Positions 18,937 through 28,495 of a DNA stretch of 64,000 nucleotides are shown one piece after another. The position numbers and the translations under genes were made by a program. The stretch spans positions 434,001 to 498,000 of the forward strand of contig OW568885.1 of assembly GCA_938743325.2 (NCBI GenBank). Direction: 5' to 3'. The DNA is from Pycnococcus provasolii (taxonomy: Eukaryota; Chlorophyta; Pseudoscourfieldiophyceae; Pseudoscourfieldiales; Pycnococcaceae). Under the pieces are notes generated by a model. That model did no database searches, was not told the DNA's origin, and saw only the letters and a list, made by a program, of their open reading frames with translations. Position 1 is the stretch's first letter, and each line of letters opens with the position of its first letter.

Positions 18937-20541
18937 TTACTTGGTACCGCCCAGCACGGCAAGCTTGGCGGTGTGCTGCTCCTCGTAAGCCCGTCTATCC
19001 GCCTTGCGTTCCTCCTCTTCCTGCGCCTCGCGCATCTTTGACCTGAGCAACGCGCCCTTCATATTTGCCTGCACGTTCGCAACCTGAAGCTTTTCGCGCG
19101 TTGCCTGCACCGCGCTTGCCCGCTCCATGCCATTTTTGATCGTCTGGTTGAGCTGCACGCGTTGGAAAGCCTCCTGGCGCTTCGCGGACATCACCTTTTC
19201 TCCAATCTCCGCGCTACGAGCCGCATGGCGCAAAGCGCGCTGCGCAACCTCCTCGCGCTGCTGCTGCTTGACAATCTCCTGCTTGCGCGCCTTGTCCATC
19301 TGGATCGCGATGATGCGGTCAGCGCGCTCACGTTCCTTCTTCTCGTTCTCGTCCCGCACCTTCAGACTGTGAAGGAGCTTCGCCTCCTGCTCCGCGTGTC
19401 TGCGCTCCTTCTCAGCCTTTTTCTCCGCCTCGTGGCGCCTCTGCCTTTCCTCCATCGCCTTGAAGCGCGCATCCGCCTCCTGCCTCTTCTGCTCTAAGAT
19501 CTGCTCCTGCCTTGCCTGCTGCTCGGCACGCTGCGCCTGGAACTCCGCCTGCTTCTTCTGCTGCATGATCTGTTGCTCCATGCGGAACTTGCGCATGTAC
19601 TCCTTCCTTTCCTCCTCCTGCTTCTCGAGCTCCTTCTGCTTCTCCATCTGCTGCTTCTCGAACTCGAGCTGAATCGCCTCCGTCTGCTTGCGCCACTCCT
19701 CCGCCTTCGCCTTTCGCTCCGCCTCCGCCGCAAGCATCTGCTTCTTCCGCTCTTTCTCCTGCTCTGCAAGTTTCCTCGCAGCCTCAACCTCAGCCTCGTG
19801 GCGCTTAGCAGCCGCCGCCGCCGCCTCGTCCGCCGCCTTCTCCGCCTCCATCTTCAACTTCTGCGCCTTCTCGTACTCCGCCTGCTTGGCAGCGGCGAGC
19901 CTCTCCCTCTTCTGGCGCTCGTGCTCTGCTGCCCGCTCCGCAGCCTTTCGATCATTCTCCGCAGCCTTCGCCGCTGTCTCCGCCCGCACGGCGTCGAGCT
20001 TGGCGCGAGACTCCGCCTCGCGCGCCTGCTTGGCTTTGATTTTCTCAAGCCTCACCTGCTCTCTTTGCAAAGCAGCCGACTCGGCGCCGTCGCCGCCAAT
20101 TGTGACGGAGATCTTGTCGAGAATGGTCAGGCTGTTGTCGAGCGTCTCTCGGCACGCGAGAGCCTTGGCCACACGCCCCTTGCGCTTCTCTTCGCTAAGG
20201 TCGTATCCCTCCTGCTGCAGCTCCGCACTCACACCTTTCCTTGCGAACGCCGCGAGTGGCTTGTGAATGAGCACTTCCGGGTCGAAGCCGCACTTGAGGC
20301 ACGCCTTGATGGAGCGCGGCGAGCCGAGCAGTCGCTCCGCTCCAGTTGGCGCCGGTTCTTTTGTGATATCGTCGAGTGTGATTTGAGGCAGGCTTGGACT
20401 TTTCTCGAGCCTTTTGGCGAGCTTGTCGACCCACACGATGGGGTCGACGCCGCCTCCGGTGGCTGTTGCGTCTTCCACCGCAGGCACGAGCGCCGTGCTG
20501 TACCCGCCTCCAATGGCCGCCATGCCAAACGACTCCGCCAT
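18937..20541 (-). CDS. Long coiled-coil protein, possibly ciliary
   Basis: The ATG at 20541 gives 534 residues; a TTG further upstream would add a poly-Gln start. The N-terminal 140 residues are globular and contain SPRSIKACLKCGFDPEVLI, resembling the PRS-x-EAC-x-x-GxDPxEL motif at the start of several coiled-coil and cilium-associated proteins. From about residue 165 the chain is almost pure Ala/Glu/Lys/Arg/Gln heptads (EAERKAKAEEWRKQTEAI and many similar), a very long single alpha-helix or coiled coil. No catalytic domain is present. A structural role at the cytoskeleton or flagellum is inference; compositional bias makes database matches to such proteins unreliable. Confidence 0.7.
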   Translation of the reverse strand: MAESFGMAAIGGGYSTALVPAVEDATATGGGVDPIVWVDKLAKRLEKSPSLPQITLDDITKEPAPTGAERLLGSPRSIKACLKCGFDPEVLIHKPLAAFARKGVSAELQQEGYDLSEEKRKGRVAKALACRETLDNSLTILDKISVTIGGDGAESAALQREQVRLEKIKAKQAREAESRAKLDAVRAETAAKAAENDRKAAERAAEHERQKRERLAAAKQAEYEKAQKLKMEAEKAADEAAAAAAKRHEAEVEAARKLAEQEKERKKQMLAAEAERKAKAEEWRKQTEAIQLEFEKQQMEKQKELEKQEEERKEYMRKFRMEQQIMQQKKQAEFQAQRAEQQARQEQILEQKRQEADARFKAMEERQRRHEAEKKAEKERRHAEQEAKLLHSLKVRDENEKKERERADRIIAIQMDKARKQEIVKQQQREEVAQRALRHAARSAEIGEKVMSAKRQEAFQRVQLNQTIKNGMERASAVQATREKLQVANVQANMKGALLRSKMREAQEEEERKADRRAYEEQHTAKLAVLGGTK

Positions 20542-21695
20542 GTTGCAATCTTTTAGTTGTAGTAGTAGTTGTTGTTGTTGTTTCTTTGACAAGCACCAAA
20601 AAGGTGATGGAAGAGCTCAAACTAAAACGTAAAGAAAACTTAAAACAAAACAAGAGAGAGCTAAGTCAAGATAACTCAGGAGTCCAGTACAGTACTAACA
20701 GGCTCAGGATACAGCTCCTTAAAGAACGACGACACTTAAAGAACGACGACACGACACGACACGACAAGATACGACGAGTCGACACGGAACGAGTTGCAAC
20801 ACACGAGAGCGGTGATGGAGTTTGATGGTGTACACGGTGGTGATTGATGGGACTTCTTTCCTGCCCCCGACTTAAGCTGTACCGGTAGTCTAAGAACGTC
20901 GGGACCACCTCGCCGGCGCCGAGCCAGCACAGCACAGCCTCGAAGAAGACAATGGTCTTGAAGCTCTTGTCTCTTGGGAGGTGTCAAAGGGAGGGAGTTG
21001 TCCTGTCGGCAGCTGTTTCTTTGCTTGAGCGCTCTGCTCTCTGAGCTTCTCGTCTTCTCGAGAGTACAGTAGTACTTAGAGTTTCTCATGCACCTCACGG
21101 CATTTCTCGCTTCACCGGTAAAGACAAATGTCTTGTCTTGCATGGGCCATCGCCATCGCCATCGCCATCGCCTCGAGCGAGCGAGCGAGCGAGCGAGCGA
21201 TCGACACGACACATCGCCTTGCTCAGAAGACAGAAAACACAACAGTTACAGTCACCGTCGTTGGCTATGCGCTCGTCGAGCGTCGGCGTCGAAGAGGCCG
21301 CCTATCCTATGACCTATGCGAGAAGAAGAAGAGGCGGAAAGGAAAGGTTGTGGCAGTTGGGCCTTGGTCTCTTTTTCCCTCTTTTGCAACGCATCCTCGC
21401 CTTTGGTTCCTGTTGACCGGCCGGTCAGCCGGTTATGTGGTCGACTCATCGACCGCAGAGCGCAGAGTTCCCGACCACACCGACAGTCGACAGTCGACAG
21501 AGCACACAAAGTGCAAGGACTGGCCAGATAGATGGTGAGGTGGCCACACGCCCACACCTACAGTAGGTGGTGGCCCACTAGACTATGAAGTATGATACAG
21601 TACCGCGTGTAAGGTTATACAACACGGCTTTTACCGTTTGGGGGTTTGCAATTTTGGGGGTTTTGGGTTTTGGGGGTTTGTAATTTTTAAACCTT
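20542..21695. other. Repeat-containing intergenic region
   Basis: No gene is supported. It has ACGACGACAC-type tandem repeats (20728-20770), a GCCATC hexamer run followed by a GAGC tetramer run (21145-21200), and short inverted stretches around 21415-21500. The region is divergent between the coiled-coil gene and the following LTR element and UBL5. Confidence 0.4.
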
Positions 21696-21700
21696 CTTCC

Positions 21701-22865
21701 TGAAGAGAATAAGTAGAAAAGAAGAGAAAAGAGTGGTCTTACAACTTAGACAACCAGGGGCCGCGCCCCCTTATCCCTAGTCGGGAGTTTAGGTCGGTTG
21801 GTCAGGATGCCTATCTTGACCAATCGACCTATTGCGTCCCCTTTCCCTCTGGGATCCCGAGTCCTCAACAACGGTTCCCCACAAGGCATATAAGGTATAA
21901 TCTCGACACTTCCCCTCGCTGCTATGCCTGGTATGAAAGCTGGCAAGTAGCGTTGTTTAGTTGTTTAGTTTGTATCTTCATTTCTTCGTTCTTCTTATTT
22001 AGTTTGTCAAGGTCTTGTATGGTTGATTAATTTTTATTCGTTTTTGTAATGTTTTGAATTTGTATTCGTTTTCGTGATGTTTTCGATTTGTATTTGATTT
22101 TGTGATGTTTTGATTTTTGTTTCTTTTGGTATGTGTATTGACCTTATCTTCTGAGATGTCTGTGTTATTGTGAGGTGGCCTGTTACCTCAACCAGTCGGT
22201 TCACTGGAGGCCGTTTAACCGTGCAGAATCATTTGCACGAGGTAATTGTGAATGTCTTGCCTCAGAGGCTTCGTCATGATGTCAGCGAGCTGATCCTTTG
22301 TGCTCACTCGTTCGATTTTGACCGTTTCGTGTTCGATGTGATACTTGATGAACTCGCGTCGGATCTCGATGTGTTTCGTTCGCCTGTGCGACGTCGGATG
22401 ATCGACGAGCGCTTCAGCTCCTAACCGTATCTTGCCAGGATAAGGTTTCTCGAAGTGGTCTGACCACCTTCCACAACGGGAAAATAGGTCGAAAGCTGTT
22501 TTTCACTACGCAGTTTCTTTTCGCGTTTTTTCTGTAGTCAATATATTTGTGAGCTGTAAAGTGTATTCGGCGGCCAAGTAAGTGTACTCAAAGACTGTGA
22601 AGTTTCGTAGGCTGACTTAAGGTAGCGTAGCTGTTTCACAACTTGAGGCTCATAACCTGAAGAGAATAAGTAGAAAAGAAGAGAAAAGAGTGGTCTTACA
22701 ACTTAGACAACCAGGGGCCGCGCCCCCTTATCCCTAGTCGGGAGTTTAGGTCGGTTGGTCAGGATGCCTATCTTGACCAATCGACCTATTGCGTCCCCTT
22801 TCCCTCTGGGATCCCGAGTCCTCAACAACGGTTCCCCACAAGGCATATAAGGTATAATCTCGACA
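21701..22865 (-). mobile_element. Short Ty1/Copia-type LTR element (broken interior)
   Basis: Two direct repeats of 208 bp (21701-21908 and 22658-22865) appear identical throughout, run TG...CA on either strand, and are flanked by the 5-bp duplication CTTCC (21696-21700 and 22866-22870). In element orientation (minus), the repeat at 22658 is followed at once by GGTTATGAGCC, complementary to the initiator-tRNA-Met anticodon region, the half-tRNA primer site used by copia-type elements. A purine tract (GAGGGGAAG) sits before the other repeat. The interior, about 750 bp, keeps only the RNase H end of pol (HIEIRREFI and QLADIMTKPL). The element is broken, with most of gag-pol absent, but its ends look whole. 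Identical repeats imply a young insertion. Confidence 0.88.
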
Positions 22866-23098
22866 CTTCCTGGGTCCCACGAAGTTTGGTTTGGGGGTTT
22901 CCCATATTTCGTTTTCGGGTTTTTGGTTTGGGACCTTTTGTTCGGGGTGGGACGTGCGCGTGCATTGCCGTCACCGAATTCTTCACTTTTGGTTTGGGAT
23001 TGTTCCAAGCCGCCACTTCCTTTCACACCGTAGACCTGTCCTGCTACCTTTATACCTTGTAGTGGTCTGTAGTGGTTATTCTGGTATTTGCTTGGAGT

Positions 23099-23320
23099 AT
23101 GCTTGAAGTCGTCATTAACGACCGTCTGGGCAAGAAGATCCGTGTGAAGTGTAACGAGGATGATACCGTCGGCGACCTCAAGAAACTTATCGCAGCACAA
23201 ACAGGAACACGACCAGAGAAACTCAAACTGCAGAAATGGCACGTCGTCTACAAAGACCACATCACGCTCTCTGACTACGAAATTCACGACGGTATGGGAC
23301 TCGAGCTGTTTTACCACTGA
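23099..23320 (+). CDS. UBL5: UBL5/Hub1 ubiquitin-like protein
   Basis: The frame from the ATG at 23099 encodes 73 residues, exactly the family length, and matches UBL5/Hub1 along its whole length: [50 protein letters not shown]. Hub1 binds the spliceosome (Snu66, SAD1-linked tri-snRNP) non-covalently and modulates 5' splice-site use. The protein ends LELFYH, whereas most homologues end in a Tyr-Tyr pair and one residue, so the first Tyr is Phe here. There is no C-terminal Gly-Gly, as expected. The start follows only about 230 bases after a Copia-type element, so its promoter must lie in that gap or overlap the LTR. An in-frame ATG 27 bases upstream would add nine residues absent from the family. 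Confidence 0.95.
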   Translation: MLEVVINDRLGKKIRVKCNEDDTVGDLKKLIAAQTGTRPEKLKLQKWHVVYKDHITLSDYEIHDGMGLELFYH

Positions 23321-23937
23321 ACTTTGTTTGCGCTTATTTAGTAATTGAATGTACCATACTTCCACTCGTTCACATGCAACGCCCAGTCCGTTCGATTGCG
23401 CGACTCAGCAGCGCGTTTGTACATGGCGCTCGCATATTCTGTCAGGGCGCACCGTTGGCGTCGTGAGAGCTCCGCTTGGCGCTTGCTGTCGTCGTTGTCG
23501 TTGTTTGGACGGCGTCGCAATCACACGTCGTGCCTCATGGCATATCTCCCGTAGAGCATCACCGAATCCGGGGAGCCGTCGTAGAATGATTTATTAAATC
23601 CATGATGTTTTGGGTAATTTTGGGATCCCGGTCGGTAGCTCGTCATAGACTGGTGCATGTGCACCACGATGTTGCAGCTAAAACATGCATCATTAAGTGC
23701 CTATTCCCGACCCACTCGTAGTCCACATGGACGCGGGCATTGTGGAGAAGTTGTGGTCCGCTGCTGTTGTCGTGCACGGGGAGGAAGCGCTTCGTACGCG
23801 CAAGCCGAGCGGTTTACGCCCGAAGCGGAAGCTACCACGCAAATGATGCCTATCGATTGACGGGCAACTTGCGCAGTCGCCTGAAATATGCTCTCAATGG
23901 TATTGATAAATCTGCGAGTACTTTCAAACTTGTTGGA
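23321..23937. other. Intergenic region
   Basis: 3' flank of UBL5. Short open frames are present but none resembles a protein family. Nothing firm can be said. Confidence 0.3.
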
Positions 23938-24318
23938 ATGGAATTAGGCGACAAAGTAATCGCATACTTGTACTTAAACTACCACGCTGATTTCTCGAAT
24001 CACAACGCCTACACATGCGACGATTGCAACCTAGTGAAGGCGAAATCTTGTAGGTGCAAGCAACGAAGCCTTGAACGATGCTGGAACGTTCGGGTGGCCC
24101 CTAACCCGATCAAACAAACCTTGTGCGAATCCAGTGAGACGCATGCGAAGTACACCCCCTTAACTCATATTACCGCCCTGCGCAACGACGTGGAAACGCG
24201 CATCGCGAACATTAATTCACCTCGTAGTAATAAAAGTTTGCGATTATATAAATTACAGATTCAACGATGTGTCCAAGCACCTCGAACGTATTGCTGCTGC
24301 TTTGCGGCACGCGCGTAG
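23938..24318 (+). other. Doubtful small open frame with Cys motif
   Basis: An ATG frame of 126 residues begins MELGDKVIAYLYLNYHADF and contains CDDCNLVKAKSCRCK, a possible metal site. Codon composition is AT-richer than neighbouring genes and the 3' end overlaps the coiled-coil gene on the other strand by about 58 bases. No family was recognised. It may be a decayed gene, a lineage-specific small gene or chance. Confidence 0.25.
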
Positions 24319-26594
24319 TCATATACGCCTTCCGGACGCGCATGGCGTCCTCCACGCGGACTCAAGAGCACGCGAGAACGAGAAGAGTGCCGACTTTTCG
24401 ACGAGGACAAGAGGCGATCTATCGAGGGAGATAGCCTGTTTCGGTCAATCAACGTCTCGTGCAACACCGGGTTTTGGACAGCCATCTGCCTCGCGCGCTT
24501 TGACGGCTCTCGCGACGACCACGGCCGAGCAGTGCTTGGTTGCATCCGTCTCTTATCGGAACGCCACGGCATCTCCGCGAAGGGAGCAACGACCGGCGCG
24601 CCAACTGCGCCATCCTTGTCGGTTTCGCGAAGAAGGTGCGGTGGCGCACTTGGCGAGCGCGGCGTTGTTGGTATGACATGCCCGTATATCTCAGGGGACG
24701 CGCTGTATTCGTAGTCACGAGGAAGGTGGTGCGTACCAACGATACGGCGTATTCGAGATGGAACACGCGCGTGCGCCGACGCACTTGTCGGTGGCGGTTC
24801 AGGTCTGTAGCCGTAGCCGTAGTCTGTAGCATTCGGATGATCACCCCCATCAAGCTGAGCGAAACGCCGTGTCGCATCGGACTCCGCGAAGGGAAGCTTT
24901 GCGTCGAGCAGGAAGTCGTGCATATTCAGCTGGCCTGTTTGACTTGTTTGATGTGCGGTATTTGGTCGTAGTGGCGCCTGCACCGGCGACACACTTCTTC
25001 GTTCCTTTTCTCGGCGCGCGCTGTCATCTGCAGGCGAGAACTGATCCAGAAAGTTCTTCAGCTCAAGCCACGAAGCGTTGCCGTCCAAGCTTTGCGATTC
25101 TTCGAGGAATACTTTCAGACGCAATGCCTCAGCCTCCAGCAGCGCAGGCACATTCACCGCCGCCACCTCGCCGTCGAGATCTTCGCCAACACCGCCGTCA
25201 AGATCAGCCGACATTGAAGCAGGTGCGAAGAAACCAGCGCCCAGGTGCTGCATGGGATGAGAATGTGCCTTTGCAATTGCCCGGGCTATCGATTTGATGT
25301 TCGAAAGCGCCGCTTCACTCAGACCGAGCGATCGCGCATGTGCCGGGCTAATTCGAAGTGCGTCGAGGTGTTCCCGCGATACACCGTCGCTCGCCGCACG
25401 CAGCCAACGCATCGCCTGTGCGAGTCGTTCCACCTTTGAATTCTTGCCAAGAAACAAGGGCATGAACTGCAGACTGAACGCATCCGCATGCGGCACGTCC
25501 ATTTCGTCGTCTTTCACCGCAGCACTGGCGTCATTCTCCGTCGAGGTCGCGTCGTCGAGTTTGAATGCGGCGGCGCCTCCGAAGCCTCGGTCGTCATGGC
25601 GGTCCACAAGCGTATTGCCCACGGCATAACCATGCCGACCAGGACGAACAGGCTCTGGTGGACGGCGGTACATTTGTCGCACGTCCTTGGGCTCCTTGGG
25701 CGCTGGCTTGGGCGGTTCCGGCACGGGCTTGGCTGCTTTCGGCTTCGGCTTGGCTTTGGCTTCGGCAGCCGCTTTCGCGGCAGCGACGCGCTCCGCCTCT
25801 TCGCGAGCTTCACGCTCTTGACGTTTCTGCTCTGCGCGCTGCTTTTCCTCAGCCTCGCGTTGTCTCTGCTCCTCTATTTCGGCATTCTCTCTCGCCAGCG
25901 CAGCCTCAATTTCCGCACGTATTTTTGCCTGACGTGCCGCCTTCGCGTCAGCCTCAGCCTGCAGCACAGCCTGCTTAGCTGCCTCAGCTTCCTCCCTCCT
26001 TCTCATTTTTTCACGCAAGCGCTTGAGGAATCTCTTCACCGCGATGACGATGAGGAACTGTGCGCGCGCCTTGAACTCGCGCCGCGCCTTTACGTCGCGG
26101 TCTAGCTGCGCAAACTCCTGCTGCGTACTTTGAAGTATGAGTCTTTGAATCTCGAGAGCTGACTTTCTTCTTGTCTTGACGTTTGCCGCAATCTTTGCCC
26201 CCACCAAGGCGGTGGTCACGGACGACGTTCTTCTTTCCTGCGCATCTCCTTGGTTGATGTGCCCGTCTGACCACCTCGGTTCGTTATGCGCGGCGGACGA
26301 CGAGTCGTGAAGTTGTTGTTGTTGTCTTTCCGTGTCTTGCGTGTCGTCGCCCTTGACAAACGTCACAGCTTTTTTCTTCATGAGTGCGGTTGGAGACAGG
26401 TTTTCGAGCTCTGACTCTTCGTAGAGGAACAGGTTTTCGTCCGACACGACACGAGACATTGACGATACACCCCCGGTACTATCCGTAGTACTCACATCAT
26501 ACTTCAAGGATACTTCAAGGCCAGATACACCCGGTGCAGATACACGACCCTTGACCGTTGAAGGCGGATTTTGCCCGGAAACATTCCTATTCAT
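24261..26594 (-). CDS. Unknown coiled-coil protein, 777 aa
   Basis: The ATG at 26594 gives 777 residues. No named domain was recognised. Residues about 135-295 form a long charged helix (REKMRRREEAEAAKQAVLQAE and similar) ending in a Lys/Pro/Ala hinge (KPKPKAAKPVPEPPKPAPKE). A globular section of about 100 residues follows (ADAFSLQFMPLFLGKNSKV ... HLDALRISPAHARSLGLSE ... IKSIARAIAKAHSHP), and then a Ser/Pro/Arg-rich disordered tail with several PRSPS-type sites. The basic tail suggests binding to an acidic surface such as tubulin or nucleic acid, but that is a guess. Its promoter side faces the transposon-rich gap at 26.6-28.5 kb. Confidence 0.65.
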   Translation of the reverse strand: MNRNVSGQNPPSTVKGRVSAPGVSGLEVSLKYDVSTTDSTGGVSSMSRVVSDENLFLYEESELENLSPTALMKKKAVTFVKGDDTQDTERQQQQLHDSSSAAHNEPRWSDGHINQGDAQERRTSSVTTALVGAKIAANVKTRRKSALEIQRLILQSTQQEFAQLDRDVKARREFKARAQFLIVIAVKRFLKRLREKMRRREEAEAAKQAVLQAEADAKAARQAKIRAEIEAALARENAEIEEQRQREAEEKQRAEQKRQEREAREEAERVAAAKAAAEAKAKPKPKAAKPVPEPPKPAPKEPKDVRQMYRRPPEPVRPGRHGYAVGNTLVDRHDDRGFGGAAAFKLDDATSTENDASAAVKDDEMDVPHADAFSLQFMPLFLGKNSKVERLAQAMRWLRAASDGVSREHLDALRISPAHARSLGLSEAALSNIKSIARAIAKAHSHPMQHLGAGFFAPASMSADLDGGVGEDLDGEVAAVNVPALLEAEALRLKVFLEESQSLDGNASWLELKNFLDQFSPADDSARREKERRSVSPVQAPLRPNTAHQTSQTGQLNMHDFLLDAKLPFAESDATRRFAQLDGGDHPNATDYGYGYRPEPPPTSASAHARVPSRIRRIVGTHHLPRDYEYSASPEIYGHVIPTTPRSPSAPPHLLRETDKDGAVGAPVVAPFAEMPWRSDKRRMQPSTARPWSSREPSKRARQMAVQNPVLHETLIDRNRLSPSIDRLLSSSKSRHSSRSRVLLSPRGGRHARPEGVYDYARAAKQQQYVRGAWTHR

Positions 26595-26980
26595 ATCTTG
26601 AAACCGTGTGTAAGGTTATGGCATCGTATCTTTCAAAGCCTTAAGGAAGTTTAAGTTTGCGGCCGGGACGGACAACTCCCCAGGGGGGCCGGCCGGACGC
26701 GGTTAAGAGTTAGAAGGGAACCGTGGAAGGAATTGCCTGGGAGGAATTGGAAGTGTTGTTGACTTTTTTTCATTTGAGGCTCACAAATTCACAATTATTG
26801 GCAAGGCCTTCATTCCTCTTCCCCCTTCAGGTTCTGCCCTTGCACACATGATGACAGACATGACAGCCTCCTGAAGGCATCAGGCATCAAAAGTGCCTGG
26901 TTGGAAGTTTGACCGGATTCCACGAGAAATTCCAAGAGCACGAGTATTTCATCATGATGGGACCCACGCTCTCTTTCTTA
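26595..26980. other. Intergenic region
   Basis: 5' flank of the coiled-coil gene on the minus strand, up to the TTA that precedes the TIR element. No feature recognised apart from GC-rich patches near 26660-26705. Confidence 0.35.
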
Positions 26981-27796
26981 GGCCTGTGTCTAAAGTCGCG
27001 AAACCCGGGGGTGAAACCAGGAAATTGCAAGTTTTGCCCCCGGTTTTTTATAGACCTGCAGTGCCTACAATCGCGAAAGGCTAAAAAAAAATAGGATTTC
27101 GCCCCGGGCCGGGGCGAAATCCCTAAAGTTTCGGGCTCGAGGGCTAAAGTTTCGGGGGGGGGGGGGCTAAATCTCGCGTAGTCCTATTTCCTGGTTCAAC
27201 AAAGGTGCCCCGTGCTTTTCAAAAAAAAATTTGTCTCCACCAGGAAGGTTGTACGGCTTGTCTTGCCATGATGTCGGCGCCATGGCGTCATGGTGGCGCG
27301 CGTAGCGGCGCAGCATGAGGTGCTAAGCTGGTGAGCTGGGTGACTGGGTGACTAGTGAGTGTGAGTGTGCCTCATGTAAGTTAATGTTGTAACATTGTCA
27401 ACAACATCTCGTTGTATACAACCTTAAGGTCTACCCACTCTCCCTTAAGGTCGCCTTCTTTCCCCTCCATGTTGGTTTGAGGTTGAGGAAGTTGTTATTA
27501 CAACATTAACCTACCTGAGGACGCCTCACCAGTCACCCAGCTCACCAGCTGAACACCTCATGCTGCGCCGCTACGCGCGCCACCACCGCCTGCGATGACG
27601 CCATGGCGCCGACATCATGGCAAGACAAGCCGTACCACCTTCCTGGTGGAGACAAACTAACCCTAACCCAACCTTTCACCCTCACTTTTTACCCCTTTTT
27701 TTTAGACACTGGCGCAAAAGCAAAAATTTGGGGCTAAACTTTTCACCCCGGGCCCAATCCCCGGGGATTTCGCTTTCGCGACTTTAGACACAGGCC
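26981..27796. mobile_element. PIF/Harbinger (Tourist)-like TIR element, non-autonomous
   Basis: A 23-base perfect inverted repeat begins GGCCTGTGTCTAAAGTCGCG at 26981 and ends at 27796. TTA flanks both sides (26978-26980 and 27797-27799). A 3-bp TTA/TAA target duplication and TIRs starting GGCC/GGGCC are typical of the PIF/Harbinger superfamily and Tourist MITEs. Total 816 bp with no transposase frame. The interior holds a perfect hairpin (GGATTTCGCCCC ... GGGGCGAAATCC, about 27092-27120) and a second TIR element nested at 27230-27656, so the original element would have been about 390 bp. Confidence 0.8.
27230..27656. mobile_element. Foldback/MITE element nested in the Harbinger-like element
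   Basis: Two arms of at least 100 bases are near-perfect inverted copies. The left begins TTTGTCTCCACCAGGAAGG and runs through GGCTTGTCTTGCCATGATG to GGCGCAGCATGAGGTG; the right is its complement ending at 27656. Inverted similarity continues, with small gaps, towards the centre (AGCTGGTGAGCTGGGTGACT), so nearly the whole 427 bp can fold. The centre (CCTTAAGGT boxes) is shared with the TTAA-flanked element at 8.5-9.3 kb, suggesting one family. No coding capacity. The target duplication is not clear; telomere-like CTAACCCTAACCC follows the right end directly. Confidence 0.8.
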
Positions 27797-27799
27797 TTA

Positions 27800-28495
27800 G
27801 TACTACCCTAGACTAATTTGGGCATCTCGCCATCAGTTGGCCCATCAGCTAGTTGGCCCATCAGCTACTGTAGTTGGTCAAGCAGTGAGCTCGCAGTGAG
27901 CTCGTTGCTTTAACATCTGCTGCGGCTGTGTCTCGGGAAGGAAGGAATCTCCGTGATGGAGCTCCCACATGCCAGACTTCGCGGCACCTCTTCGCGGCTC
28001 CTGACGCGTCCGGTGTCAACGACGACGCGTAAAGAGGTAAAGGTGGTACACGCACCACTCGCTGCCGGCCTCATCAGTCATGAGTCTTGACCAGTGACCA
28101 CCTCTCTGAACATACCAAAACAACCCGTACGGGTGGCAAATGCCGCGAACGGCGCAAACTCGCGAGCATATCTTAGACTGTCACGGCCAAGAATAACTGA
28201 AGGTTAGCACGACTTGGACACTGCATAGTCTAAGTACTACAGTGTAGTAGGTGCCGACCTACACTGTTTCTCTTTCTTGCAGATTCGTTGGCAACGCCGC
28301 CAGGACCTTTGCAAAGGGAACAGCCAGTCAGGCAGCCAGCCACCTGGACTTGTGTCTCAAGTACCAATGTGGTACAGGTATATACCGAGCTACTCCTATT
28401 CTTCAATGAAGTTATTATTAAATTTACAGCAGTTACCCTACACGATAAAAAATGTTTTGGTAAAGAATTATTATCATAAATGTCTAAGCACGAGT
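27800..28495. other. Intergenic region
   Basis: Contains a short tandem of AGTTGGCCCATCAGCT (about 27833-27870). No supported gene or RNA. Confidence 0.35.

Noticed and set aside
19573-20556. Leu-rich plus-strand frame opposite the coiled-coil gene
   Set aside because: Lys/Glu/Arg heptads read backwards give Leu/Arg runs; a shadow frame.
22871-23365. Minus-strand open frame of over 200 codons across UBL5 and the LTR
   Set aside because: It is antisense to UBL5 and runs through a terminal repeat; it has no protein-family signal.
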